From positions 17,200-46,291 of the forward strand of contig JAJYPU010000005.1 in NCBI GenBank assembly GCA_021795095.1: 29,092 bases of DNA, in the 5' to 3' direction. The stretch comes from Actinomycetes bacterium (GTDB taxonomy: Bacteria > Actinomycetota > Acidimicrobiia > Acidimicrobiales > RAAP-2). The notes under the pieces are model-generated. The model had not been told where the DNA came from and did not search any database. It worked only from the letters and a program-made list of their open reading frames with translations. Position numbers and translations under genes: made by a program. Below, piece after piece: positions 19,012-27,374 of the stretch (position 1 is its first letter; each line of letters begins with the position of its first letter).

Positions 19012-20400
19012 CGCAATGCAGATGTTCTTCACTCGGCTATAGGCGAGGAGCGCGTCCTCCGATTTGCCTCTCGCATGTCCACTGTGCTTGAGTCCGCCGA
19101 AGGGGATCGCGACCCCGCCACCGACACCGTAACTGTTCACGAACACCTGACCGACCTCGAGTCGGTTCGCCACCACGTGCGCGCGACGCAGGTCCCGGGT
19201 CCACACGCCCGCCACGAGCCCGTACTTGGAGTTGTTGGCCAAGCGCACGGCCTCGTCGTCGTCCTCGAAGCGGGCCGCGACGAGGACCGGCCCGAAGACC
19301 TCCTCCTGGACGATCTCGGCGTCGGCGGGGACGTTGTCGATCAACGTTGGTTCGAGGTACCAGCCGCTCGCAAGATCGGCTGGGCGCTTACCGCCGCACA
19401 CGACGCGCGCACCACCCTCGCGCGCCCGGTCGACCATCTCCTCGGCGTGGGCTCGTTGGCGCGACGAGATGAGTGGCCCCAGGTCGAAGTCCTCCTCGCC
19501 CGGGCCGACGCTGAGCTTTGCGAACGCGTCGACGAGGCGTGCGATCACCTCGTCGTAAATCGGCGCGGCGATGATGACTCTCGAACCCGCCGAGCAGCTC
19601 TGGCCCGCGTTCTGAATGAGTGCCCGCACGATCACCGGGATGGCACGGTTGAGGTCGGCATCCTCGAAGACGATCGACGGCGACTTGCCCCCCATCTCCA
19701 GCTCGACGGGAATGTAGCGCTCCAGGCACTGCTGGGCGACGCGTTGGCCGACCGCAGCCGAGCCGACGAACGTCACGTGATCGACGCCCGGGTCACCCAC
19801 CAGCGCCGAGCCGACGTCACCAGCACCCAGCACCACGGCGAACATGTCCTCGGCGAGACCGGCCTCCCGGTAGAGGGTCATCAACCGGTAGGGCGTCACC
19901 GACGCCTGCTCCGAGGGCTTGAGCACGACCGCGTTGCCGACCGCCATCGCGGGCGCCGCACATCGCGCGGTTACCTGGAGTGGGTAGTTCCAGGGGATGA
20001 TCTGTGCGCACACCCCCCACGGCTCACGTACGGTGTAGTCGACGAACTCACTGCCCAGGGGAATGGACCGGCCACCGAACTTGTCCACCCAGCCCGCGTA
20101 GTACGTGAAATAGGCCGCGGCCATTAGCACGTCATCACGGCCCTGGGCGAGTGGCTTGCCCGTGTCGCGGCACTCGGCCACTGCAAGCTCGTCCACGTTC
20201 TCGCGCAAGAGCCGGGCCATCTCGTGCAAGGTTCGAGCGCGATGCGCGGGGTCCTTCCACTGGGTATTCGTCGCCAGAGCGTCACGAGCGCGCTGTACAA
20301 CATTCGTCACGTCCGCCGGGTCTGACACCGGAAGCGTCGCGAACACCTCCTCGGTGGCGGGGTCGATCGCGTCGAGTGTCGCATTGGATGCGTTCATCAT
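19006..20400 (-). CDS. NAD(P)-dependent aldehyde dehydrogenase
   Basis: The 464-residue protein has the complete ALDH-superfamily active site: N138 in IPWNYPLQ, K161 in VLKPSE, E235 in LEMGGKSP and the nucleophile C269 in NAGQSCSAGSR. The NAD-binding FVGSAAVGQ and the C-terminal EEVFGPVLV and NSYGV segments are in place. It oxidises an aldehyde to the acid. Overall it resembles the betaine-aldehyde / gamma-aminobutyraldehyde / aromatic aldehyde group, but the substrate cannot be fixed. The ATG at 20400 (of an ATGATG pair) has GAGAGG upstream; an in-frame extension to 20457 would overlap the SDR gene. Ten bases separate it from the SDR stop. Confidence 0.92.
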   Translation of the reverse strand: MMNASNATLDAIDPATEEVFATLPVSDPADVTNVVQRARDALATNTQWKDPAHRARTLHEMARLLRENVDELAVAECRDTGKPLAQGRDDVLMAAAYFTYYAGWVDKFGGRSIPLGSEFVDYTVREPWGVCAQIIPWNYPLQVTARCAAPAMAVGNAVVLKPSEQASVTPYRLMTLYREAGLAEDMFAVVLGAGDVGSALVGDPGVDHVTFVGSAAVGQRVAQQCLERYIPVELEMGGKSPSIVFEDADLNRAIPVIVRALIQNAGQSCSAGSRVIIAAPIYDEVIARLVDAFAKLSVGPGEEDFDLGPLISSRQRAHAEEMVDRAREGGARVVCGGKRPADLASGWYLEPTLIDNVPADAEIVQEEVFGPVLVAARFEDDDEAVRLANNSKYGLVAGVWTRDLRRAHVVANRLEVGQVFVNSYGVGGGVAIPFGGLKHSGHARGKSEDALLAYSRVKNICIAL

Positions 20401-20410
20401 TCCAACCTCT

Positions 20411-21205
20411 CTACAGTCGTGGGGTGTAGCGACCATCGGCCGCGAGCCAGCCGCCATCCACGGTCAGGTATGCACCGGTCACGTAGGAACTGGCGTCCGA
20501 GGCGAGAAAGACCGTGGCGCCCACGAGCTCCTCGGGCTTCGCCCAGCGGCCGAGCACCGACTTATTTGCGTACGCGTTGTACCACTCGTCGTCGGCCTTG
20601 ATCGAGGCGGTGAGCGGTGTGTCCACCACACCGGGAGCGATGGTGTTCACGCGCACGCCAGAGGGGCCGAACTCCGCGGCCGCGGTGCGCACCAGCTGCA
20701 GTACGCCGGCCTTGGTGGCGGCGTAGACCCCTTGACCGGGTTCGACCACCTGGGCGCGAATGCTCGAGTAGACGATGATGCTGCCGCGCCCACGCTCGGC
20801 CATTCGTGCGCCGAAGGCCCGGATCACGAGGAACGTTCCTTCGAGATTGAGTCGCTGGACCCGTCGGAACTCCTCCAGTGAGAGGTCGACGAGCCGTTTG
20901 CGCACGTTCATGGCCGCGGTGAGGACCACCACGTCCACGCCATCGAAGCGCGACGCGACGCCCGCAACGTCGTCGGGGTCGGTCACGTCGATGCGCAACG
21001 CCTGCGCAACGCCGCCCGCTGCGGTGATGGCGGCCGCGGTGACCGACGCCGCCGCCTCGTCGACGTCGGCGCAGAGGACCTGCGCGCCGAAGTCACTGAG
21101 GCCCCGGGCGACGACCGCACCGATACCACCACCGGCTCCGATCACCACCGCCCGTCGTCCGTCGAGGTCGAAGATAGACCTCGACGATTCCTTGCTGTCA
21201 CCCAT
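20411..21205 (-). CDS. Classical short-chain dehydrogenase/reductase (SDR)
   Basis: The 264-residue enzyme has the Rossmann glycine motif VVIGAGGGIGAVVARGL, the acidic residue of the second strand (CADVDE) that favours NAD(H), the catalytic serine in IVYSSIRAQ and the Y-x3-K pair in GVYAATKAGV. The C-terminal GAYLTVDGGW is the usual FabG-like ending. It should interconvert a secondary alcohol and a ketone. It lies five bases after the LeuB-like gene and ten before the aldehyde dehydrogenase gene, in one operon. The ATG at 21205 has AGGGG about nine bases upstream; a TTG at 21214 is too close to that site. Confidence 0.92.
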   Translation of the reverse strand: MGDSKESSRSIFDLDGRRAVVIGAGGGIGAVVARGLSDFGAQVLCADVDEAAASVTAAAITAAGGVAQALRIDVTDPDDVAGVASRFDGVDVVVLTAAMNVRKRLVDLSLEEFRRVQRLNLEGTFLVIRAFGARMAERGRGSIIVYSSIRAQVVEPGQGVYAATKAGVLQLVRTAAAEFGPSGVRVNTIAPGVVDTPLTASIKADDEWYNAYANKSVLGRWAKPEELVGATVFLASDASSYVTGAYLTVDGGWLAADGRYTPRL

Positions 21206-21210
21206 GGGAT

Positions 21211-22380
21211 TCAACCCCTTTCCGCACTCAGGTCCGTCCGGCTGCGAAAGGTCCCACGCGGTGCCTCGTCCGTGGTGGTGAGACCCGCACGGGCCAGCGT
21301 CGCCATCGCGCGACGGATGCGCTCGCCGACCTCACTGGTGGTACAGCCCATCTGCGGCCCGCGCATCGCGGGCAGTTCTTCAAGTACCTGAATGGTCGCC
21401 GACTCCAATGCCCGCGCGGCCTCGTGCTCCCCGAGGTGGCTGAGACACATCGCGGCGGCGAAGATCGCACCCGCGGGATTGGCGCCTCCGGTTCCGGCGA
21501 TGTCGGGCGCCGAACCATGGATGGGTTCGAACATGCTCGGACCGTTTCCCGTGAGGTTCAAGTTGGCGCTCGGGGCGAGCCCCATGCCCCCCTGGATGAC
21601 GGCGGCCAGATCGCTCAGCAGGTCGCCGAACAAGTTGTCGGTCACGATGACGTCAAAGATCTCGGGTCGTTCAAGCAGGTGCACGGAGCATGCGTCGGCG
21701 TGGACGTAGTCGTGGCGCACGTCGGGGTAGCGCTCGCCGATCTCGTTGACCGTGTCACTCCAGAGTCGACCGGACTCGATGAGGATGTTCGTCTTGTGAC
21801 AGAGCGTCAGGTGCTGTCGGCGCTGCTCGGCGAGTTGGAAGGCGAACTCGACGCACGCGGCGATCGCGGGCTTGGTGTTAAGCGAGAGTTGCATCGCCGT
21901 CGCCCACGGCGTGCCCTCGTGGGAGACGAAGCCCCCACTGGCGTAGAGGCCCTCCGTGTTCTCGCGCACGATCACGAGGTCACAGCGCTCGGGTGTCATG
22001 TCCTTGACGATCGAGTCGATCCCGCGAAAGAGCTGGGCCGGTCGCACGTTCACCGATTGGGCGAACGCCGTGCGGATCCGAAGGATCAGGCCACGCTCGA
22101 GTACACCCGACTCGACGCGTTGATCACCGACGGCGCCGATGAGGATCGCATCGTGGCGGGCCAGTTGCGCGAGGGTCTCGTCGGTCACGAGCTCGCCCGT
22201 TCGCAGGTAGTGCTCAGCGCCCAGATCGAACGGCGACGTGCTCACCTCGAAGCCGTAGAGCGCGGCCACGTCATCGATGCAGTGCAGCGCCTGACCAAGG
22301 ACCTCGGGGCCGATGCCGTCGCCACCGATGGTCGCGAGTGAGTACGAGCGATGCGTGGAGGTCGTGGACGGTGCCATCAT
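21211..22380 (-). CDS. LeuB-family beta-decarboxylating dehydrogenase
   Basis: The 389-residue protein belongs to the isocitrate/3-isopropylmalate dehydrogenase family. Landmarks are IGGDGIGPEVLGQAL, the SGVLERGLILRIR arm with substrate-binding arginines, RENTEGLYASGG, HKTNILIESGRLW, the metal-binding DNLFGDLLSDLAAVI and the NAD-binding MFEPIHGSAPDIAGTG. It oxidises and decarboxylates a 2-hydroxy acid with a beta-carboxylate to a 2-oxoacid. The overall pattern is nearest actinobacterial LeuB, but no leucine-biosynthesis gene is nearby and the operon looks catabolic, so a paralogue for another substituted malate or tartrate is likely. It is the first gene of the operon; copy B of the conserved element lies 106 bases upstream. 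The start is ATGATG at 22380. Confidence 0.88.
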   Translation of the reverse strand: MMAPSTTSTHRSYSLATIGGDGIGPEVLGQALHCIDDVAALYGFEVSTSPFDLGAEHYLRTGELVTDETLAQLARHDAILIGAVGDQRVESGVLERGLILRIRTAFAQSVNVRPAQLFRGIDSIVKDMTPERCDLVIVRENTEGLYASGGFVSHEGTPWATAMQLSLNTKPAIAACVEFAFQLAEQRRQHLTLCHKTNILIESGRLWSDTVNEIGERYPDVRHDYVHADACSVHLLERPEIFDVIVTDNLFGDLLSDLAAVIQGGMGLAPSANLNLTGNGPSMFEPIHGSAPDIAGTGGANPAGAIFAAAMCLSHLGEHEAARALESATIQVLEELPAMRGPQMGCTTSEVGERIRRAMATLARAGLTTTDEAPRGTFRSRTDLSAERG

Positions 22381-22485
22381 CGTGGCCAGGTTGAACGTGC
22401 GTTACACCCAGTTGGTCTCGTCGCACTCGTCATGCCCCGCCTCCCTGGCCGGCGATGTCATCCTGATCGCGAGGCCCAGCCATAC

Positions 22486-22516
22486 TGTATCCAATATTTC
22501 GAATCCAGAGTACCAC
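22486..22516 (-). promoter_or_regulatory. Conserved 31-bp upstream element, copy B (dehydrogenase operon)
   Basis: This lies in the 193-bp gap between the M20 gene and the LeuB-like gene, 106 bases before the latter's start. It shares ATTCGAAATATTGGATAC exactly with copy A, plus GTGGTA and scattered flanking bases (28 of 31). It also has two direct TGGATWC repeats 14 bases apart. The same orientation relative to the downstream gene suggests a shared regulator or promoter. Nothing else is recognisable in the gap. Confidence 0.7.
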
Positions 22517-22573
22517 TAGACGCCAAAGGGTTCAACGGGCGGTCGCCGTAGTGACAGCCACGCTGTCGGTGGA

Positions 22574-23800
22574 CTACTGGCCCCGCGAGAGGAACTCGCG
22601 CGCCGCAAGCGCGTAGGTGAGGGCGTAGCGACCGATGGCCTCGACCTCGACGAACTCGTCCACCTGATGCGCGATCCACTTCCCACCGGGTCCGTAGACC
22701 ACCGTGGGCACGTTCGCGTCTCGGGTGAAGATCGTTCCATCGGTCGTGCCGGGAACGCCCCCGAAGCTCGGCGGCGTGCCGGTCACTCTCGTGTGGGCTG
22801 ACACTAGGCACGTGACAATTGGGTCCTCGACCGAGGTGTCCACCGGCGGCCGGTTGTCGATCACGCTGACCTGGGTGTCAACGCCGTCGACCGCGCCCTG
22901 AGCCGCGACCTCGGCGCGGATCCGCTCGATGAGTTGGTCATGATCGACACCGGGAATCGAGCGAATGTCCACCCACAGCGACGCTCGCGCGGGGATGGTG
23001 TTCATCTGGGGCGGGGTGCCCGCTTCGACGACGGTGGGCGTGACGTAGGTCGTGCCGAGGTGTGGGTGGGTCCCGTGACGATCCTGGAGGTCCCGTTGGA
23101 TCTCTCCGAGGACCCCGAGCACGCGTCCGAGCACGGGCAGCGGACTACGGCCCTGGTCGGGCATCGCGCCGTGGGTCATGACGCCATCCAGATCGATGCG
23201 CAGTCGCACGGCGCCCTTGGAGACCGAGCACACCTCGTCACCCTCGGGCTCGCAGATGATCGCGCCCGCGACCCCTTCGAGCGCGCCCGAGCGAACGGCG
23301 TGCTTGGCGCCGAGCATCATGCCCTCCTCGTCCACCAGGGCGAGGATCCGCACCGTGCCGGGGAAGGGCCCCGCGAGTTGCAGAGCGCGCACCCCGAAGA
23401 GCATCGAGACGACGCCGGCCTTCATATCCGCCGCGCCACGGCCGAAGAGACGACCATCGAGAATCGCGCCGCCGAAGGGGTCGACGCTCCACTGGCTCAC
23501 GTCGCCGTCGGTCACGACGTCCAGGTGACCCTCGAAGGCGAGGATCGGTCCCGTCGAACCGCCCCCGGGCACGTCGACGATGATGTTCGACCTTCCCGGA
23601 GCGACCTCGGTGAGTTGAGGGCTCCAGCCCCACTCGCGCATCTTGGCGAGTACCAACGCCGTGGCCTCGCTCTCGTCGCTCACGCCCGGCTCGTCGACGC
23701 TGCGGATCTTCACGAGTCCCACCGCGAAGTCGATCGCCTCGGCGACGTCGACCTGGATCTCACCGTCTCGACTCACGTCGACACTGACTTTGGATGTCAT
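22574..23800 (-). CDS. M20-family zinc metallohydrolase (ArgE/DapE/carnosinase-like)
   Basis: The 408-residue protein has the dinuclear-zinc residues of M20: H92 and D94 in FEGHLDVV, D125 in GRGAADMKAG, the catalytic E158 in DEEGM, E184 in CEPEGD and the late histidine in WIAHQVDEFVEV. A lid/dimerisation domain (about 195-310, around KGAVRLRIDLDGVMTHGAMP) is inserted as usual. The family cleaves N-acyl or peptide bonds (acetylornithine, succinyl-diaminopimelate, dipeptides, carnosine, N-acyl amino acids); the bond cut here cannot be told. It lies between the GntR gene and the dehydrogenase operon on the same strand. The ATG at 23800 has a good ribosome site (GAAGGTG). Confidence 0.88.
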   Translation of the reverse strand: MTSKVSVDVSRDGEIQVDVAEAIDFAVGLVKIRSVDEPGVSDESEATALVLAKMREWGWSPQLTEVAPGRSNIIVDVPGGGSTGPILAFEGHLDVVTDGDVSQWSVDPFGGAILDGRLFGRGAADMKAGVVSMLFGVRALQLAGPFPGTVRILALVDEEGMMLGAKHAVRSGALEGVAGAIICEPEGDEVCSVSKGAVRLRIDLDGVMTHGAMPDQGRSPLPVLGRVLGVLGEIQRDLQDRHGTHPHLGTTYVTPTVVEAGTPPQMNTIPARASLWVDIRSIPGVDHDQLIERIRAEVAAQGAVDGVDTQVSVIDNRPPVDTSVEDPIVTCLVSAHTRVTGTPPSFGGVPGTTDGTIFTRDANVPTVVYGPGGKWIAHQVDEFVEVEAIGRYALTYALAAREFLSRGQ

Positions 23801-23879
23801 ACACCTTCACCTTTCACGACGTCACAACGCCGGTCCGTGGGCCACGCCGCGACCACCCTCATAGCGAGGGACGCCACGA

Positions 23880-23917
23880 GGTTCGTTTCGACGACCGGGC
23901 TCGTGGCCCGACGAACC
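23880..23917 (-). terminator. Bulged hairpin downstream of the GntR gene
   Basis: Outer arms GGTTCGT (23880-23886) and ACGAACC (23911-23917) enclose inner arms CGGGC (23896-23900) and GCCCG (23906-23910), with nine unpaired bases on one side. It lies in the 145-bp gap after the GntR stop and before the M20 start. There is no T-run. It may be a weak terminator or a processing structure. Confidence 0.35.
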
Positions 23918-23945
23918 CCTCGAAGTCCCTCGACACCTCCGACGG

Positions 23946-24632
23946 CTACCCCTGTTCTCCCTGTTCGCGGAGTCGAGCGATGGTGGTCCCGATGTGACCG
24001 CGCGCGAGTGTCTCGGCGCGTTCCTCGTCACGATCCTTGATCGCGTTGAGGATCGCGCGATGTTGCGTGACCGCGTTGTCGGCGACGGATTTGGAAACCC
24101 CAACCGAAGGGTTGAAGATTTGCGCGGTCATGCGAAGCAGGACGAGCTCGGCAATCAGGAACTGGTTGCCCGTGGACTGGATGATGAGCTCGTGAAACTT
24201 GATGTTGAGCTTGGTGTATTCCGCGGGCACCCACGGCTCCAACGACGCCACCTGCTGGTCCACCACCGCTTCGAGCTCGTCGATCTGGGACGCGGTCATC
24301 TCCCTTGTCCCCAATCGCGCCGCCAGGCCGTCGATCACGGAACGAAGTTCGTAGGCGTCGAGCAGGGTTTTGCGACTGCCCGACACCACGCGGGCCGCAC
24401 GACCCGGTTCAGCGACGAGCAGCCCCTCTTGTTCGAGCATGCGGATCGCCTCTCGCAGTGGAGTACGACTGATCCCCAGCTCCGCAGAGAGATTCTCTTG
24501 GTGAATAACGGTTCCCGCGCTGTACTGCCCGTCGTAAATCCGCGCGCGCAACTCATCGGCCACCTCGTCGACCAGTCGCGAACGTCGCTCCCAGCGCGGC
24601 GTCGGCGCGGTACCGGTGTCAACGTCCGTCAA
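23946..24632 (-). CDS. GntR/FCD-family transcriptional regulator
   Basis: The 228-residue protein has an N-terminal GntR winged helix (about 18-85) with the typical VIHQENLSAELGISRTPLREAIRMLEQEGLL. The C-terminal FCD ligand domain (about 90-220) contains the metal-site pattern: D in LRSVIDGLA, H in NIKFHELI, H in TQHRAIL and H in ARGHIG. FCD regulators usually sense small carboxylates or amino-acid-derived metabolites and repress neighbouring catabolic genes. The start appears to be a TTG at 24632 behind a strong GGGGGA ribosome site; no in-frame ATG or GTG near it preserves the N-terminus. It is the natural candidate regulator of the neighbouring operons and of the conserved elements. Confidence 0.9.
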   Translation of the reverse strand: MTDVDTGTAPTPRWERRSRLVDEVADELRARIYDGQYSAGTVIHQENLSAELGISRTPLREAIRMLEQEGLLVAEPGRAARVVSGSRKTLLDAYELRSVIDGLAARLGTREMTASQIDELEAVVDQQVASLEPWVPAEYTKLNIKFHELIIQSTGNQFLIAELVLLRMTAQIFNPSVGVSKSVADNAVTQHRAILNAIKDRDEERAETLARGHIGTTIARLREQGEQG

Positions 24633-24710
24633 TTTGTCCCCCAGTCCGTCAAGGCGGCTCTCCCCTGTCGGCGTCGGCCAAACCCCGATGGCCGGGTGAC
24701 AGAGTGTTGC

Positions 24711-24734
24711 TACCCTTATCCAAAATACAGGGTA
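24711..24734 (-). promoter_or_regulatory. Inverted repeat with TATCCAA core upstream of the GntR gene
   Basis: TACCCT (24711-24716) and AGGGTA (24729-24734) form a perfect 6-bp inverted repeat around TATCCAAAATAC. The TATCCAA heptamer also occurs in conserved elements A and B, although spacing to the second half-site differs. It lies 79 bases before the GntR start, in the 289-bp gap shared with the divergent P1 hydrolase gene. It may be the autoregulatory operator. Confidence 0.45.
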
Positions 24735-24841
24735 CAGCAGATTGCCTCGACAACGACGATGCCGTTACCGCGAACGCGGGCTCACCCCATGACGGACCTC
24801 GCACCATCACGGCGCAAACGACCTGGTGATGGGCGACCTTG

Positions 24842-24869
24842 TTGGCGAGTGCGCGGGCGTTCGGATAGT
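24842..24869 (+). promoter_or_regulatory. Candidate promoter of the P1 hydrolase gene
   Basis: TTGGCG (24842-24847), a 16-base spacer and GATAGT (24864-24869) resemble a sigma-70 type promoter. The start point would be about 24876, leaving a 46-base leader with a clear GAGGAG ribosome site (24911-24916) before the ATG. The match is moderate. Confidence 0.4.
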
Positions 24870-24921
24870 TTTCCGATGACCTCGAACGACGGCTCGTGGC
24901 GCATCGAGTGGAGGAGCAATC

Positions 24922-25992
24922 ATGCCCATCATTGAAATCGCCGAGGTCGGCGTCCGCGGCCCGAAGAACGACCTGAGTGACGTGCGCGGAATCCGCGTCG
25001 GCCACCACCAGCGCATCGACGAGCAGTGGCTGAGCGGCACCACCGTCATCCTCCCCCCCACGGGCACGGTCGGGAGCGTCGACGTGCGAGGGGGCGGTCC
25101 GTCCACGCGTGAGACCGACGCGCTGTCACCCACGACGCTCGTTTCCTCGGTCGACGCTGTCTGCCTCTCGGGCGGCAGCAGCTACGGCCTCGCCGCCGCC
25201 GACGGGGTCATGCGGCTCCTCGAGGAACGACGCACCGGCCTTCGCGTGGGACCCGAGGAGGGCCAGGTCGTTCCCATCGTGCCCGCCGCGTGTCTGTTCG
25301 ACATCGTCGGCGGCGGCGGGTTCGCCAATCGGCCCGACGCAAGCTTCGGCCGGGCGGCGCTCGACGCGGCCGCCGATGACTTCGCCCAGGGCACCGTGGG
25401 CGCGGGAACGGGCGCGCGCGCGGGTGGTCTGAAGGGCGGCATCGGTTCAGCCAGTGTCGTGCTTGAGAACGGGATCACGGTGGCGGCGCTCGTCGCGCTC
25501 AACTCGGGTGGCAACATCGTCGACCCGCGCACCGGCGAGCTCTACGGGCGACGCTACGGTCTGGGTGACGAGTTCGACGACATCGTCATACCGAGCGATG
25601 AGGACGTGGCACACGCGCGCCAGTGGCTGAGTGGACCGCGCGCGCGCAACACGGTGCTGATGGTGGTGGCGACCGACGCCGAACTTTCCAAGTCCGAAAC
25701 GTGCCGCGTCGCGATGGCGGCCCACGACGGCCTCGCCCGGGCAGTGACGCCCGTGCACTGCATGACCGACGGTGACGTCGTGTTCGCGCTCGCGACCGGG
25801 GCCGTCGAACTACCCCGCGGTGCGGGCACCAGCATGATCACGACCGAGTCATCACGTCCCGAGCAACTGGACCTGATCATGGCGGCCGGCGCGAATGCCG
25901 TGACTCGCGCCGTCGTCCACGCCGCGCTGCACGCGACCGGTGAGAAGGACATCCCGTCCTACCTCGACGTGTATCCGAGCGCACACCGCTAG
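24922..25992 (+). CDS. P1-family N-terminal-nucleophile hydrolase (DmpA/NylC-like)
   Basis: The 356-residue protein has the P1 peptidase pattern: DVRGIRVGHHQ, the GGPSTRETDAL segment (about 58-68), CLSGGSSYGLAAADGVMRLLEE, GTVGAGTGARAGGLKGGIGSAS and the cleavage region ARNTVLMVVATDAELSK. The proenzyme cuts itself before the nucleophile, here N243-T244. The asparagine-threonine pair is as in NylC and many P1 members, not the glycine-serine of DmpA and BapA. Family members release N-terminal residues, including beta-amino acids, or open nylon oligomers; the true substrate here is unknown. It diverges from the GntR gene and converges with the MocR gene, whose stop is 26 bp away. Confidence 0.9.
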   Translation: MPIIEIAEVGVRGPKNDLSDVRGIRVGHHQRIDEQWLSGTTVILPPTGTVGSVDVRGGGPSTRETDALSPTTLVSSVDAVCLSGGSSYGLAAADGVMRLLEERRTGLRVGPEEGQVVPIVPAACLFDIVGGGGFANRPDASFGRAALDAAADDFAQGTVGAGTGARAGGLKGGIGSASVVLENGITVAALVALNSGGNIVDPRTGELYGRRYGLGDEFDDIVIPSDEDVAHARQWLSGPRARNTVLMVVATDAELSKSETCRVAMAAHDGLARAVTPVHCMTDGDVVFALATGAVELPRGAGTSMITTESSRPEQLDLIMAAGANAVTRAVVHAALHATGEKDIPSYLDVYPSAHR

Positions 25993-26018
25993 CCGATCGT
26001 CTCGATCAGTGCGACACA

Positions 26019-27368
26019 TTACCGCGGACCGGCGTGTGAGCGCGCTCGCGCCGCGTACGCGAGTTCGTAGGCCACCGTCGCGAAGTCGCGCTCGACGAGA
26101 CCCGCGGTGATACGCAGATGCGGTCTTCCCGGACTCTTCGTGAGAAACGGCGTGCCGGCCGCCGCCCCGATGCCGCGGCTCGCGAGCGCGATTAGTGCCG
26201 CGGTCTCGTCGTGCACGGGCAACCAGAGATTGAGGCCATCATTGCCCATCGTGGCGACACCCTCACGCTTGAGGGCGGCCACGAGCTTACGCCGCCGCGA
26301 GGCGTAGGTCGCGCGCGCTCGCTCGACCTGACGGCGGGTCGTCGGACGAACCAAGAGGTCGACCAGCACGGCCTGGAGCAGACGACTGGACCATCCCTGA
26401 CCGAGGAACCGACGTTCGCGCAGGGCCGCCAACACGTCGGCGGGTCCGCTCACCGCGGCAAGACGCAGGTCGGGGCCGTGGGACTTGGAGAAGCTGCGAA
26501 CGTGCACGGTCTGTGAGGGAATCCATCGTCCGAGGCTCACGGGGTCGGCCGCGGCGACGGCACCCGCCGAGTCGTCTTCGATGACCATCACCGCCTGGCC
26601 ACCGACGAGATCGGCGAGCGCCTTCGCGCGTTGGGTGCTCATCGACACCCCCGTGGGATTCTGCGCCCGGGGCTGGAGCACGACGGCGCGCGGTCGCTCG
26701 GCGAGGGCGCTCGCGAACTGCGCGGGCACGAGTCCTTCCTCGTCCACGTCGACGCCCACGTGACGAACGCCCAATGCCTCGAGCAAGTCGAGCAGTGGCG
26801 GGAAGCTCGGGTTCTCGACGACGACTTTGTCGCCGTATTGCAACAGGTTCGTGGCGACCTGATCGAGCGCGTCCATCGCGCCGTCGACGATAACGAAGTC
26901 GTCGGTTCCGTACGGCCAGTCCCGTGCGAACGCCTCTACGAGTCCGGGCACGATCGGGTCATCGAGATAGCTCCCCGAAGTCCAACCGCGGTGCAGCGTG
27001 TTGAGCGCCGCTGACAGGTCGGGCAGCAGCGCCGCGTCGGGCACGCCGGTCGAGAGGTCGAGTTTGAAGGGTGAGTTGTGTTCGAGGGCGCGCCGATAGC
27101 GCGTCGGACCCGGGCCGCGGCGTGCCATGACCACCGTGCCGCGCCGTCCATCGGTGCGCAGCGCGCCCGCCTGGGCGAGCAGGCGCCAGGCCGTGCTCAC
27201 CGTGCTGGGCGAAAGACCGAGGTCGAGCGCCACGTCTCTAATCGGTGGCAGGCGCGACCCCTCCTCCAACGAGCCGGCGCCGATGGCCTCGCTCAGTGCG
27301 CGCGCGAGCCCGCGGCTCGTTCGTTCCAAACGCCCGCGATCGATCACCTCAGAAATTTTTGTGACCAT
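26019..27368 (-). CDS. MocR-type regulator (GntR winged helix fused to PLP aminotransferase-like domain)
   Basis: The 449-residue protein joins an N-terminal GntR helix-turn-helix (about 15-80; LPPIRDVALDLGLSPSTVSTAWRLL) to a fold-type I aminotransferase-like domain (about 100-440). The PLP lysine is K295 in RSFSKSHGPDLR; NPTG (about 237-240) and the aspartate in IEDDSAG are the other cofactor contacts. MocR proteins use PLP and an amino-acid ligand to activate a divergent gene, often for amine or amino-acid metabolism. Here the divergent genes are mmsA and an aminotransferase, so it probably senses an amino acid they degrade. The ATG at 27368 coincides with the predicted transcription start. 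Confidence 0.93.
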   Translation of the reverse strand: MVTKISEVIDRGRLERTSRGLARALSEAIGAGSLEEGSRLPPIRDVALDLGLSPSTVSTAWRLLAQAGALRTDGRRGTVVMARRGPGPTRYRRALEHNSPFKLDLSTGVPDAALLPDLSAALNTLHRGWTSGSYLDDPIVPGLVEAFARDWPYGTDDFVIVDGAMDALDQVATNLLQYGDKVVVENPSFPPLLDLLEALGVRHVGVDVDEEGLVPAQFASALAERPRAVVLQPRAQNPTGVSMSTQRAKALADLVGGQAVMVIEDDSAGAVAAADPVSLGRWIPSQTVHVRSFSKSHGPDLRLAAVSGPADVLAALRERRFLGQGWSSRLLQAVLVDLLVRPTTRRQVERARATYASRRRKLVAALKREGVATMGNDGLNLWLPVHDETAALIALASRGIGAAAGTPFLTKSPGRPHLRITAGLVERDFATVAYELAYAARARSHAGPR

Positions 27369-27374
27369 ACAAAC

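Noticed and set aside
17980..20127. Long plus-strand open frame opposite bkdA1 and the aldehyde dehydrogenase
   Set aside because: It lies over two clear minus-strand genes with complete motifs. Its composition (Arg/His/Asp-rich, no domain pattern) is that of a shadow frame in GC-rich DNA.
24711..24734. Treating the GntR upstream site as a third full copy of the 31-bp element
   Set aside because: Only the TATCCAA core is shared and half-site spacing differs, so it is listed as a separate, weaker candidate.
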